Part shown: piece after piece, positions 5,265 through 5,519 of the stretch
Layout: each line of letters begins with the position of its first letter
Position numbering within the stretch: position 1 is the first letter of the stretch
Origin: Deltaproteobacteria bacterium
GTDB taxonomy: Bacteria; Desulfobacterota; Desulfarculia; Adiutricales; Adiutricaceae
Reading direction: 5' to 3'
Assembly: GCA_031278835.1 (NCBI GenBank)
Contig: JAITJP010000258.1
Span: 1-5,519 of the forward strand
Length of the DNA: 5,519 bases
The notes under the pieces: generated by a model
Seen by the model: only the letters and a program-made list of their open reading frames with translations
Told to the model about the DNA's origin: nothing
The model's database searches: none
Translations under genes and position numbers: made by a program

Positions 5265-5519
5265 AATTTTAGACCAGTATAAAATGCTTTAAGTCTAATA
5301 ATAACATAATTAAACTCTACGATAATTAAACCCAAAACCATCGAAAATTACAATCCAAATTAATTTTAGTGCAGTATAAAATGCTTTAAGTCCAATAACA
5401 AGATAATTAAACTCTACGATAATTAAGCCCAGAACATCAAAAAAATACAACTTAAATTAATTTTAGTACAGTATAAAATGCTTTAAGTCCAATATTAACA
5501 TAATTAAACTCTACGATAA
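5265..5519. repeat. 97-bp tandem repeat array, continuing past the window
   Basis: Units lie at 5265-5361, 5362-5458 and 5459-5519 (cut by the window), with an exact 97-bp period. The first two units differ at 16 of 97 positions in an ungapped comparison. The third differs from each of the others at 4 of its 61 visible positions. Two blocks are identical in all three: 21 bp at 5275-5295, 5372-5392 and 5469-5489, and 20 bp at 5306-5325, 5403-5422 and 5500-5519. The last third of the unit is the most variable. Unit 1 also has ATAATTAAAC twice, 16 bp apart (5306-5315, 5322-5331). The array ends sharply at about 5264. No coding role is evident. Confidence 0.9.

Noticed and set aside
5265..5519. 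CRISPR array
   Set aside because: The whole 97-bp unit is similar between copies, with no unique spacers and no cas genes in view.

Overview
This window holds most of one branched-chain amino acid (LIV-type) ABC uptake operon, read entirely on the minus strand in the order livK - livH - livM - livG. livG runs off the left edge, and livF would be expected beyond it. The proteins resemble the Escherichia coli LIV-I system closely in order, length and motifs. LivK has a type I signal peptide for export to a periplasm, so the source is most likely a Gram-negative bacterium of the Proteobacteria/Desulfobacterota kind. The coding sequence has mixed base composition and the intergenic DNA is rich in A and T runs. 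I cannot name a genus.

Layout from right to left, the direction of transcription: (a) 5265-5519, an AT-rich tandem array with an exact 97-bp period, running off the right edge. (b) About 4985-5264, AT-rich DNA with no gene and two candidate sigma70-like promoters facing livK. (c) 4738-4985, the presumed livK leader, containing a 62-bp tandem duplication in which each copy encodes the same 12-bp RNA hairpin. Next to livK it also has a short inverted repeat and a weak hairpin covering the Shine-Dalgarno (SD) sequence. (d) livK, the periplasmic binding protein. (e) A 304-bp gap with a perfect 13-bp hairpin just after livK, a second 9-bp hairpin, and a terminator-like hairpin plus T9 that contains the livH SD. 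(f) livH, first permease. (g) A 193-bp A/T-run-rich gap. (h) livM, second permease, with an unusually long hydrophilic C-terminal tail. (i) livG, an ATPase whose start overlaps the livM stop (ATGA).

Together LivK captures Leu/Ile/Val in the periplasm, LivH and LivM form the membrane channel, and LivG with the unseen LivF powers it. The genes are ordinary. The less ordinary content is regulatory: a duplicated leader hairpin whose one stem difference keeps base pairing, intercistronic hairpins that could make LivK more abundant than the permease, and the upstream 97-bp array. No mobile element, tRNA, rRNA or CRISPR was seen.
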